From assembly GCA_004380135.1 (NCBI GenBank), contig QXCR01000249.1, forward strand, positions 1 through 30,305: a DNA stretch of 30,305 nucleotides. The letters run 5' to 3'. Below are positions 10,346 through 19,820 of the stretch, piece after piece (the first letter of the stretch is position 1; each line of letters starts with the position of its first letter). Source of the stretch: Stemphylium vesicarium. Its lineage: Eukaryota > Ascomycota > Dothideomycetes > Pleosporales > Pleosporaceae. The position numbers were made by a program, and so were the translations under genes. The notes beneath the pieces are model-generated. The model worked only from the letters and a program-made list of their open reading frames with translations, searched no databases and was not told where the DNA came from.

Positions 10346-10886
10346 GCTGAGAATCGCTAGAAAACTATGATATCTATGTTCTAGAGCTATCCAACAACAA
10401 ATTTTGACACGTCTAACTAAAAATTACATCGCTATTGCTGCCATTCTTGCTTAAGTTACAGTAGACCTTTCGTCCGTGCATGGTAGTGTTGCTATGCTAC
10501 AACGCTATAAAGAAGTTTATAGCGTCTAGAAAAATCTGGAAAATCGCGGTCATGTCCCAGGGACCCTGCGATAGCGCAATAAGCTACGTTCAGCCTCGTG
10601 GCGCCTGCAACGCCCATGTTCACGGAAGATCGCAGTCGTAATCAGTACCTCGGCTCGCACTAAGCGGCTCTGCAGATCTTATGTAATCGTCTTCGTGTAA
10701 TCTATTTCTTGTGGCGGTTAGGGCTGTGGCTTAGTTCTAGTGGGCGTCCGAGCGTAATAACTCCAACGAAGGTCGTTCTCGAGGGAGATTGCTGACGACA
10801 AGGCCTGTATCATACAGTGGCTGATCATACTACGCCGCAAAGCCTGCACTGTACTTATAGTAAAGCGATTCTGTTAATGCACGACA
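10346..10886. other. Non-coding, 3' side of the NLR gene
   Basis: No open frame of note between the left inverted repeat and the NLR stop codon. It contains a perfect hairpin at 10502-10525. Confidence 0.4.
10502..10525. repeat. Perfect 10-bp stem, 4-base loop hairpin
   Basis: ACGCTATAAA, GAAG, TTTATAGCGT: a perfect short inverted repeat about 360 bp past the NLR stop codon. No function can be assigned from sequence. Confidence 0.6.
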
Positions 10887-13800
10887 CTAGGAAATCCTGA
10901 GCAGAACCACACGACCAGATACAAGGCCCAGACAAGCGATATCATCGATTGCTGCTGTCGCTCGCGATCGATACTCAGACGGAAGCCATAGGAAGCGTTG
11001 CTGGTTGCGCAATATCCACTGCTTTTGCACTAAGATGTTGGAAGAGTGCGTTTGTTGAACAGAATGTAACGGTACAATTGAGGGGGAGGACAAAGGGATA
11101 TCGCCTGCATTGGTGTTGAGGACCTGGCCATCGGACGCGAAGGCCATGTACGAAATGTACTCAGAACGGCCCTCCAGCGTGCTGCGACACGTCCCTGTCG
11201 TCGCCTCCCACAGTCGTACTGTCTTGTCGTAAGATGCCGACGCGACCAGCTGCCCGTCTGGCGAGAAGGCCACCGCCGTGACCGTGGAGGAATGGCCCTC
11301 CAGCGTGCTGCGACACGTTCCTGTCGCCACCTCCCACAGCCGTACTGTGTTATCCAAAGATGCCGACGCGACCAGCTGCCCGTCAGGCGAGAAGGCCACC
11401 ACCGTGACATAGTCAGAATGACCCTCCAGCGTGCTGCAACACGTCCCTGTCGCCGCCTCCCACAGTCGTACTGTCTTGTCGTAAGATGCCGACGCGACCA
11501 GCTGCCCGTCTGGCGAGAAGGCCACCACCGTGACATAGTCGGAATGACCCTCCAGCGCGCTGCAACGCGCCCCTAACGCCGCCTCCCACAGCCGTACCGT
11601 CTTGTCGTCGGATGCCGACGCGACTAGCTGCCCGTCTGGCGAGAAGGCCACCGCAGTGACATAGTCGGAATGACCCTCCAGCGTGCTGCAACACATCCCT
11701 GTCACCGCCTCCCACAGCCGTACCGTCTTGTCGTCGGATGCCGACGCGACTAGCTGCCCGTCTGGCGAGAAGGCCACCGCAGTGACATCTTCGGAATGGC
11801 CCTCCAGCGTGCTGCGACACGTCCCTGTCGTCGCCTCCCACAGCCGCACTGTGTTGTCGCTGGATGCCGACGCGACCAGCTGCCCGTCTGGCGAGAAGGC
11901 CACCGCCGTGAAATAGTTAGAATGGTCCTCCAAAATGCTGCAACACGTCCCTATCGCCGCATCCCACAGCCGTACCGTCTTGTCGTAGGATGCCGACGCG
12001 ACCAGCTGCCCGTCTGGCGAGAAGACCACCGCCGTGACCGTGGAGGAATGGCCCTCCAGCGTGCTGCGACACGTCTCTGTCGTCGCCTCCCACAGCCGTA
12101 CTGTGTTGTCGTAGGATGCCGACGCGACCAGCTGCCCGTCAGGCGAGAAGGCCACCGCCGTGACTTCCCGGGAATGGCCCTCCAGCGTGCTGCGACACAT
12201 TCCTGTCGCCGCCTCCCATAGCCGCACTGTGTTGTCGTCGGATGCCGACGCGACCAGCTGCCCGTCTGGCGAGAAGGCCACCGCCGTGACCGTGGAGGAA
12301 TGGCCCTCCAGCGTGCTGCGACACGTCCCTATCGTCGCCTCCCACAGCCGCACTGTGTTGTCGCGAGATGCCGACGCGACCAGCTGCCCGTCAGGCGAGA
12401 AGGCCACCGCCGTGACATCTTCGGAATGGCCCTCCAGCGTGCTGCGACACGCGTCCCAGTCTGCTTCTCCCATAGATAGCATCTTGACCTTTCCCGGCAC
12501 TTGGTCTACAAATATTTGTCGTACTAAGCTCCTCTCTGGTGCGAACACGAGTGCGGAGCAATAGATCTGCAGCGGCGCATCTGCGAGTACAGACTGGAAA
12601 CGAAGCACGAGCCGCTTAGCGTCGTGAAGAAATTCTGAAACCAGGCTTGCAGATGGCTGCGTCGCACATTAGCAGAGTAGTAGCAAGGTGTTTTGTAAAG
12701 ATCTTACGCCGGCAAGTGCCTGAAGGCTGTCGAGTAAGTCGACGCATCTGCTCGATTCTCCTATAAGGCTCATAGCCTCAAGCCAATGAAGAAAGTGCTT
12801 GTGCAGAAAGAGGTGGGTCGTGTCTCTATCAACAATGTCTTGCTGACCCTTCTTAAGATGATCGACCCAGTAACGACATGCATACTGCAGGTCTGGTGAC
12901 AAACTGCTGGTGATTCTCCCCTCGTCGATCTCACTTCGTAGGGCTCCGGGTCCTGCAAGGCTGCACATGTCCTGATGTAGACCGCTCAGTCCCGACATAA
13001 GCTCCAGGCAGCGAGAGGCAAGCTTATTGTGTGTATTTTTCTCGTCCACCCAAAACGGACTCCTTCCCTGTTTTTGAGGGTCGACGAGGAACTCACGGAA
13101 AGACAAATGCAGGAGTCTAATCGGAATATCCTCGCTGTTGGGGACACTGAGAACAGAGTGCAAAAAGTCGAGCTGACACTTGATCTCGTCTTGTGGCACT
13201 CGAAGAAGGCATGTAAGAGAGGCAGTAGAAAGCGGACTCTCTAGAACAACAATACTGCCTACAACTTCCCGGAAGGCGCAGAGCCATGTTTCCTTCTCGT
13301 CTTCTTCCTGCTCAACTAGCAGCTGTTCTAGAACAGGAAGGTACGTCCGATCCAGCTGCGAAAAGGTTGACCTTCCATACTCCAGAACCTTGTTCAGGTA
13401 CTTCTTAGGATCTCGTCCCTTTGAGTTAACATATCGACAAACGGTAGCAGCGTAGATGAACAATGGCACAGCCAGCTCGACCAGCGTTAGAATCTGCTGT
13501 GTTGCTGGCCAGTCTGAGCCTAGCGCGCGGTCTTTTTGTATCGCGCGGAGCTCATGCTCCAGGAAGAGGCGAATGTCATGTTCAATCGTGCTCCTTGGTA
13601 CTTCGTGGAGAATGAGGTCTTGGTATGTGCCGTTCGGCATCTCCTTAAAACCCAAGCGGATGTGGAGCTCTGGCCGGCTAGTCACCACGATCCGCAGCGG
13701 CACCGGACGAACGTCTTTCGTCTGAGCGAGCAGCTGGAGGATCGCTCGGATGTCTGCTTCTCGCTCACATTCGTCAAGCGCGTCGATCACGATAACACGC

Positions 13801-14766
13801 GCCAAGGCCCGCGAGCGAGCCTGCTTTATTCCCAAGAGTGGCTGCAGGATCAGCTTCTCGAACTGGTCTTTTAGAGCCTTGTGTGAGATCGTCGAGTCCT
13901 CGTCGAGCGCCTTCCTGATGCCAGGTAGCATGCCTGGCTCGCAGGCGACTAGATCAGTGGCAATAGTAGTAAAGAGCCGTGAGGCGTTGCCACGCTCGCC
14001 CTCGCCTTTCTTGAAGAAGAAGCTTGCTCCGAGCTGCCCTCGACTAGCGAACGACTGAGCGACCGTCCGCGCTATCGTTGACTTTCCCGTGCCCGCCATG
14101 CCGCTCAGCCAGAATATGGACTTGCCATCCGTGTTGTTCGCCCATGTTGTGATCTCGTTTAGCAGCTCGGTGCGGGTATCTGGTAGGCATCGTGCGTTGT
14201 GCTCTTCGTTGTGGGAATTGAATGAAGCGCCTATCGCGACAGGCAGTTTGGCTAGATCTAGCTTCTGGTCTATGTTGAACACAACGACTCTGTATAGTCA
14301 GTGAGAAGCTGGGTCGGCGTACGATGGATCTGGGTACAGAAGCTTACGTCTGATCAACTTGCAGTGCCAAGCTGAATGTCTGCTCGTATCGTTCCAAGTC
14401 TGAAACAATCTTGTCCACCTGCTTACTCGTGAACGGCCATTTGAGCGCACGGAAGCCGAACCGGCTCATAGACTTGCGAGTTTTTCCTCGATCTAACTTT
14501 GCTTCTAGGCTCTCCAGCTCCTTTAGGCATTGTTCGAGCGAGCTAAACAGGCCCTGAGTGGTAGAGAGCCGCGTCTTGTCCTGGCTGTCGAGGAGCTGCT
14601 TGACCTTCTCTAGGATGTGGGTGATGTCGCTAACCTTTCTCCACACACGCCCAATATCACCCTTCGCGTCCTTGACAGCCATGGAGTACTGGTAGCAGTG
14701 CGAAACGATCTTGGCGGATATGTCGACTACCGCGATGACGCTTGCTGCGCCCGAAAGGCCGTCCAT
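10887..14766 (-). CDS. NLR/STAND receptor: Helo-like-N, NACHT, WD40 repeats
   Basis: Exons 14766-14348, 14289-12708 and 12656-10887 give 1256 aa. Introns are 58 bp (CTGAC branch) and 51 bp, and all joins are in frame. Residues 1-139 resemble the Helo-like N-terminal domain of fungal STAND proteins. The NACHT NTPase has Walker A GMAGTGKST (203-211) and Walker B RVIVIDALDE (304-313). Ten 42-residue WD40 repeats follow (737-1156), then a decayed eleventh. Proteins of this build act in the cytosol: ligand binding by the repeats triggers NTP-driven oligomerisation and release of the N-terminal effector, often in non-self recognition or cell death. Repeats are nearly identical except at a few fixed positions, the pattern of fast-evolving recognition NLRs such as the HNWD group of Podospora. 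No stop or frameshift is seen. The ligand is unknown. Confidence 0.93.
11190..12449 (-). repeat. Ten 126-bp tandem repeats encoding WD40 units
   Basis: Repeat starts (Cys codon of C-R/C-S-x-L-E) are exactly 126 bp apart from 12449 to 11189, where a degenerate eleventh begins. The core FSPDGQLVASAS is invariant in all ten. Variation falls on the three residues after HS (EDV, STV, REV, NYF, DYV), the residue before D-N/K (R, D, Y, S, L) and the last residues of each unit (ATIG, AATG, ATTE, VATG). Confidence 0.95.
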
Positions 14767-15346
14767 GACGCGAGGTCTGCAACGGAGAGGAAGTAAACCG
14801 ATCGATCACGCTTCGCGTTATTGTAGGCTGACGGAGCATCCAGGCCGCTCTCAGTTTGAGAGTAGTGCTGCGATCCATTGTCAGCTGCACAAGGCTGAGA
14901 GGATTGGCACGGCTAAGCGCTGCTGCATCGCAGGCGGCGCGGAGCCAGGAAGGCTTCGGAAGTACGTTTCGCCGAAACCCGCTTGCCTAGCCTAAGTGTG
15001 CGCGCCTGAGAAGTGAGCGGGACATACAAACGTCATCCCATCCGACCACGTGCAGCACGGTGCGATTGTTCGAGCACACCTTTGACTTGTCATGCCAGGT
15101 GCAATATCATGGCACCGTTAGAAGCCGCATTGTGTGCTTGGAAGATAGGTAAGCAGATCTAGTTTCGCACAGCGCTGTTTGTTAAGTAACTTAGTTGCTT
15201 CGATCACTGTTGTAAGGCCAGGTTTTCAATAATTATTCCAAGCGTCTACACAAGAGGCGAGGCTGTGCACAGCCACAAGGCCTTTAGCCACAGTTAAAAT
15301 TAACGTTAGTTACATCAGAAATGATTACGTGAGGCGTGCGGGGTCG
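14767..15346. promoter_or_regulatory. Upstream region of the NLR gene
   Basis: Holds the NLR 5' side up to the MULE insertion, whose left end lies 590 bp upstream of the NLR start. No open frame is convincing and no promoter motif is clear. Confidence 0.35.
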
Positions 15347-15355
15347 CCTACCAAT
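15347..15355. repeat. 9-bp target duplication of the MULE, left copy
   Basis: CCTACCAAT, repeated exactly at 18289-18297. Nine bases is in the 8-11 bp range of Mutator-like elements. Confidence 0.85.
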
Positions 15356-15432
15356 GGCTGCTGAGATTGGCTGCTGAGATTTGTCCCCCCGTTTTTGAGA
15401 TTTGTCCCCCCTTTGAGATTTGTTCCCCGCGC
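15356..15432 (+). repeat. MULE left terminal repeat array
   Basis: Starts GGCTGCTGAGATTGGCTGCT (a short internal duplication of GGCTGCTGAGATT), then three GAGATTTGTCCCC-type units. Its inverted counterpart is at 18182-18288. Confidence 0.85.
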
Positions 15433-15582
15433 TAGTGCTAGTGGAAATCAGCTGCCCAACTTAGCTTAGCGCGAAATCTACGAACGCGAGACCTGCGCGG
15501 AACCTGCGCGTCTCCGCAGCACAAGAGATCGTTCACTCTACTTTTAGCATCAGGATCGTTTTTAGTCCTCTGGCGCCTAAGT

Positions 15583-18072
15583 ATGGAAGACATCCAGCCC
15601 CCTCTAGATCTTTTATATGACTCCTACGAAGAAGCGTATAATGCTCTTAAGGCGCATGGCATGCAACACGGTTACGGCTTTGTCCTAAAGCGGAGTAAAC
15701 CTCACAATTCCAATGTCAAAACACGATATTACTACCACTGTGACCGATTCCGGAAGTACCAGTCAAGCGCGAAGATACTAAGCACAAGCACCCGCTCAAC
15801 GGAATGTCCCTTTAAGCTGGTCATCTTTAAGACGAAGCACAGCGACCTATAGAAGCTAGAGGTTCAGAACAAGCATCATAACCACCCTCCATCCATTAAC
15901 CCAAGTGCGCACAACGTCTATCGCAGGCGGACGTCTGCACAGAAGGAGGTGATCGAATCGATGACCCATGCTGGGGCGCGGCCGATGCAGATCCTAGCTG
16001 CAATCCAAAAGGAGGACCACGACACGCTAGTCTCTGCTACTGATATCCGGAGCGAGAGAAAAGCAATCCAAGAGAAACAATTAAGCGGAAGGAGTCCAAT
16101 CGAGGCGTTGCTAGACAACCTATCTACGGCAGACTAGGTCTTCGCGGTCAAGAAGGATAATAACAACCACGTCTAGAACCTCTTCTTCGCCCATTAGAAG
16201 CAGATTGAGATGCTGCGAGCCAATCCCGATGTGTTGCTAATGGACTATACATACCGGACCAACAAGTACAAACTTCCACTACTGCACATACTCGGCTGCA
16301 CCAACTTGCAGACTTTCTATTCTGCAGGCTTCTGCTTCCTTAGCAACGAGACCCAAGCTGATTACCATTGGGCGATCGCGAACTTTCTCCTCAAAACAGG
16401 TGTACAAAAGCCCCGTGTGTTTATTAGTGATCAAGGAGAAGCATTAAAGATGACAGCTCGATTGTTGCTCCCAGAAGTTCCTCAACTCTTGTGCGTGTGC
16501 CACATCAACAAGAACATTCAGACGAAGGCGCAACAGACTTGGCGAGATGCCGATGGCGTGACGAGAGAGGAGAAGAAGAGGATCGTAGAATACAGGGCTG
16601 GGTTCATGAAGCGCTGGACGCAGGTATGTCCCATCCTAACGCTACGATACATTGAAGGAAGCTTTCCTTCGAAGCGACTCACAAGTTTTTCGCAGAACTG
16701 ACTCGAGCAGCTTGTCTACGCAAAGAGACTATTGGAGTTCCAACTTAAGTGGGATGAATTACTTAAGGACTACAGCCACCAACAGGAACTTTGCAGATAC
16801 CTGCGAGAAAACCAATATCTCACACGCACCGAGTGGGCAGCCGCTTGGACTTCTCATCACCGACACTATAATACTATTACAAGCTCGCCCGTCGAAGGGA
16901 TGCACAAGGTCTTGAAGGACTATCTCATGACCTCAAGAGGCGATTTGATGCGTGTCGTTGGGAGAATTGAGCAAATGGTCAGGAGCCAATACAACAAGTA
17001 CAGCAAGGACATTGCTTCTTCCAAACACAGTGTTAAGTTCGAGCATAAACTAGAAGCAATGCCATTCCTGCCTCCTGGCATCCACAACGTCCTGACGCCG
17101 CCAGCGATCGAGCGCATCAGGCAACAGGACCTTCTCCGCCAGAAGGAGCAGAGGCAACATCAGGGTGGACACCCTTGTTCAGGCCTTTTTGAAAAAACGA
17201 ACGGTCTTCCATGTCGCCATACGTTGCAAGAAGTGGCAGTGACTGGATCGACCCTACGACTGAGTCATCTGTACGACGATCATTGGCGCTATCAACGCGA
17301 CCAGGGACCGTCATTTTATTTGTGTTCAAGGCCACACTCTTCTGTCCTGGAGCCACTCATCGCTCAAACAAGAGGCGGGCCAAGAAGGAACGACGCATCG
17401 ACTCGTCGGAATCCATCAGCCTTCGAACAGCGTGTGCCGCCTTCCATTCCCCGGTTCCAGCCTCACTATCAACCGCAAGGTCAGACACTTGCTAAAGCTT
17501 TGCAAGAAGCCAACACCTCTGTTACTATATCAGTCCCTACACCTGAGCCAGGGACAAATCTAGTCACTACCTGCATATCGGTATCGATTCCTGCCCCTGC
17601 CCCTCTACCTCCCCCCACTCCACTTCGCTTATCTCCACCTGTCGCTGTTGCTGTGTCTGTAACTGTGACTCCGCCTCCTGTCTGGCAGCCTCCGACGTTA
17701 GAAGAATTTCTAGTGGACATTGAACGCCGAAAGTCCCAGCCTGTTCTATATGGTTGTAATGACATAATCTCGGCGACCAACTTTCTAGCGCAAACGGGTC
17801 AGGAAGGAGACCCGACAGAGTTAGTAGAAGCACGGAATATGGCTCTGGCTTCGCAGGGACTTTTTGGTTCGTGTACACCAACTATGGCTTGGAACTATCA
17901 TTTTGGGGACATGGAAGCCTTCTATGCTGAGAGATTCGCGCAGGTCGATGCTCAGAATGCGCTCAATGAGCCTCAAGAGGTGCCTACACCGCGGCCCAAA
18001 CGTGCTGCAGCGATGGCGGCTCCTGAGGCCTGGAAGAGCCTTGGCCCGCGTAAAAAGCGGCGAGAACAGTAG
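15583..18072 (+). pseudogene. MULE transposase with four in-frame TAG codons
   Basis: Exons 15583-16623 and 16711-18072 give 801 codons including the end stop. The 87-bp intron (GTATGT donor, CTGAC branch) removes a TGA at 16699 and restores family alignment. The N-terminus is a FAR1-like zinc DNA-binding domain (YYYHCDR, ECPFK, HHNHPP). The DDE core follows: first Asp in LLMDYTYRTN, second in FISDQGEA with the CHINKN motif after it, and Glu in SSPVEGMHK. A SWIM-type zinc motif is seen in CSGLFEK...GLPCRHTLQ. The tail is Pro/Thr-rich with a basic end (GPRKKRREQ). TAG codons lie at 15850, 16135, 16174 and 16195 (codons 90, 185, 198, 205). Each is explained by one C-to-T change at CpA on one strand, from Trp or Gln codons, as repeat-induced point mutation makes. 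The catalytic core is otherwise intact. Confidence 0.9.
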
Positions 18073-18181
18073 TTTATAATTTGACAGTATAAACAATCTA
18101 GCTTTAGCTTACCTTTAATGGTTTAAATGTTGATGCGTATTATTTACTGTAATCCATGCTCGCGCTAGTACACATGTGATT

Positions 18182-18288
18182 AGCGCGGGGGACAAATCTC
18201 AAAGGGGGGACAAATCTCAAAAACATGGGGACAAATCTCAGCAGCCGGGGGACAAATCTCAAAAACGGGGGGACAAATCACGCCAGCC
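18182..18288 (-). repeat. MULE right terminal repeat array
   Basis: Five units of the type GGGGACAAATCTCA, inverted relative to the left end. Read from the outside it begins GGCTGGCGTGATTTGTCCCC. Confidence 0.85.
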
Positions 18289-18297
18289 CCTACCAAT
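18289..18297. repeat. 9-bp target duplication of the MULE, right copy
   Basis: CCTACCAAT, identical to 15347-15355. Confidence 0.85.
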
Positions 18298-18514
18298 AGC
18301 CGAAGTAGCGATCTGCGTGGCGACCTTGCATAACTTCGGGCGTTACAGCAGCCGCAAGGCTGATCATGGCCTACCACGCCGACAGGACGCTCTTAGGGCT
18401 AGATGCTACCCTCCTGTATGTGCAACAGATCGTAAAAGCTTCTAAGTAGTGCTATAGCAGAGCAACGCTGTTATGCACGCAATAAACGTTGTTTGTAACA
18501 TTCGCCAAAAGGGT

Positions 18515-18934
18515 GGCTGGTGAGATTTGTCCCCCCGTTTTTGAGATTTGTCCCCCGCCGAAGTACCGAAAATGACAGCTCTTGCGCTGCGCAATGCAAT
18601 TTCACCGCAACACCAGTTGTAATTTTTATCTTTGAAGCTGGGACTACGTTTCGCATACACTAAAGTACCTCTCACCTGAGTTTTGCGAATTTTGAAAGCA
18701 CCAGGAACGAGTTAAATTGAGTTGAAGTTAGGAATTTCTTCTAAAATGTCACTAATTTTAACATACAATTAAATCACAACATAAACCTAATCTAGGCTTT
18801 AAATTCCTAGGGAAACCTCGCGAGGTCCTAGAGTATTATATGCCGTTCAGAAATCTACTTGTCATTCTGCTAGTGTTAAGTTGTGTCGATGTGTAGCAAT
18901 TCGGTACTTCGGCGGGGGATAAATCTCAGCAGCC
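18515..18934. mobile_element. 420-bp non-autonomous element related to the MULE
   Basis: The left end is GGCTGGTGAGATTTGTCCCC followed by a second GAGATTTGTCCCCC unit and GCCGAAGTACCGAA. The right end, inverted, is GGCTGCTGAGATTTATCCCC and the same GCCGAAGTACCGAA. The outer parts match the MULE termini 230 bp away, so the same transposase could have moved it. The 300-bp interior is AT-rich and non-coding. I find no target duplication (CAAAAGGGT against CTCGAGTAT), so it is old, rearranged or mis-bounded. Confidence 0.72.
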
Positions 18935-18975
18935 CTCGAGTATATCGCTAGTACAGACTTACAACGATTATTAGG

Positions 18976-19062
18976 GAGTGCGAAGAAAGCGAAGTGCTGA
19001 AAGTCAATGTACCCCTCATTTGTCCCAGCACGGCGGGTGTCCCAACACTCAGGGAGGGACGT
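18976..19062 (-). repeat. 87-bp terminal inverted repeat, right
   Basis: Reverse complement of 10259-10345 with 8 differences in 87 positions; TA follows at 19063-19064. Confidence 0.85.
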
Positions 19063-19101
19063 TAGGTGAAGGCTTTAACAATAGAGTTCGCTTAAGGGAT
19101 A

Positions 19102-19243
19102 ACGTCCTTACCTGTGTGAAAGAAATCCTGGTGGGCCAGTATGAGCCAATAAGATACAGCATCTTGCGGGAACGCTTGCTGACCTTGCGCTCTTATTGGC
19201 TAGCTCTGGCCCACCAGGTTTTCCGCTACACGGGGAGGGAGGC
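19102..19243. mobile_element. 142-bp MITE with TA borders
   Basis: TA stands at 19100-19101 and 19244-19245. The arms pair over roughly 55 bp with mismatches; the best part is CCTGGTGGGCCAG and AGCCAATAAGA against their complements near 19190-19220. The outer ends (ACGTCCTTACC and, inverted, GCCTCCCTCCC) resemble the ACGTCCCTCCC ends of the 8.8-kb unit, whose right edge is only 37 bp away. No coding capacity. A Tc1/mariner-type MITE is the best reading. Confidence 0.65.
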
Positions 19244-19326
19244 TAGAGCATTTTTAACGACCAACGAGCGATTCGTCGTTGTCTCCTCATGTGTAGTATC
19301 CTCCCTGGCGCACACAAGATTGGTAC

Positions 19327-19820
19327 TCACCGGCCGCAGAATATGCTACTAATAGGCACCGCCGCTCCGCTTCCGCTCATGTTCGTAGCAGCGCTGCTAT
19401 TGAAAACTTTGATCACGTCCTGCGTGATAGCAACACAGCGGACTAGCACAAGGGGAAAGAATTTACCGACACGCGAAGCTCGCTCACTTCCTGTAAAACC
19501 GAACTGGTTAGTGACTCCTGTGACTATGAAAGAGCTAGCCACTTCTGGTAGCGTGTTCTCTGCGGAGATCACTCCTGCTGTCAGTCAGCATCAGATTAAG
19601 TCAGTCAGGTCATCAACATCCCTGGCGAGTGCTGTAGCGGCTTCCTCAACTCTGCGTCGGAGCAATTAGCGAACAGAGGCAGGAAGAATTCTCTTGCGGG
19701 GGATCCAGAGTCTTGCGCTGCCGTGATTGAGATTGCTGGGATGCCGTCAAGCATGCAGCTGTACTCGCTTTGACCAACCACGGCGAGTGGAAGCCACAGG
19801 AAAAGGACTGTGGTCTTCAT
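19327..19820 (-). pseudogene. Small secreted protein gene, probably decayed
   Basis: The ATG at 19820 opens a signal peptide (MKTTVLFLWLPLAVVG). TATATA lies just upstream and TATAAAG about 50 bases upstream, so a promoter is likely. Unspliced, the frame ends after 71 codons. A possible intron 19764-19652 (GTACAG donor, CTAAT, GACGCAG) joins in phase to EVEEAATALARDVDDLTDLI, after which two TGA codons interrupt the same frame before a further 80 open codons (to 19327) with protein-like composition. I do not recognise a family. Either two stops have broken the gene or I have missed an intron. It faces away from the lectin gene at 20526. Confidence 0.33.

Larger units (their letters stand above)
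15356..18288 (+). mobile_element. MULE (Mutator-like) transposon, 2933 bp
   Basis: Both ends begin GGCTG and are built from tandem copies of a unit around GAGATTTGTCCCCC: three full units at the left (15356-15432) and five in inverted orientation at the right (18182-18288). A perfect 9-bp duplication flanks it. The single gene inside (15583-18072) is a MULE transposase with four in-frame TAG codons. The element is structurally complete with intact borders, which suggests a rather recent insertion, yet this copy cannot make full-length transposase without suppression of the stops. Confidence 0.9.
10259..19062. mobile_element. 8.8-kb unit between inverted repeats, carrying an NLR gene
   Basis: The 87-bp arms face each other, and TA stands outside each (10257-10258 and 19063-19064), as expected for Tc1/mariner/Fot1-type insertion. 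Inside are the NLR gene, a MULE nested with its own duplication, and a 420-bp MULE-related element. Subtracting those two leaves about 5.4 kb, most of it the NLR gene. No DDE/DDD transposase of the matching type is visible, so a mobile unit would be non-autonomous. That this is one element is inference; two separate solo ends in opposite orientation would look the same. TA is also too short a duplication to prove insertion by itself. Confidence 0.5.

Noticed and set aside
11292..12564. Long plus-strand and alternative minus frames over the WD40 array
   Set aside because: They are shadows of the GC-rich tandem repeats in the NLR gene and show only a repeated artefact.
15347..18297. CRISPR-like or satellite array from the GAGATTTGTCCCCC units
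   Set aside because: The units sit only at the two ends in inverted orientation and, with the transposase and 9-bp duplication, are MULE termini.
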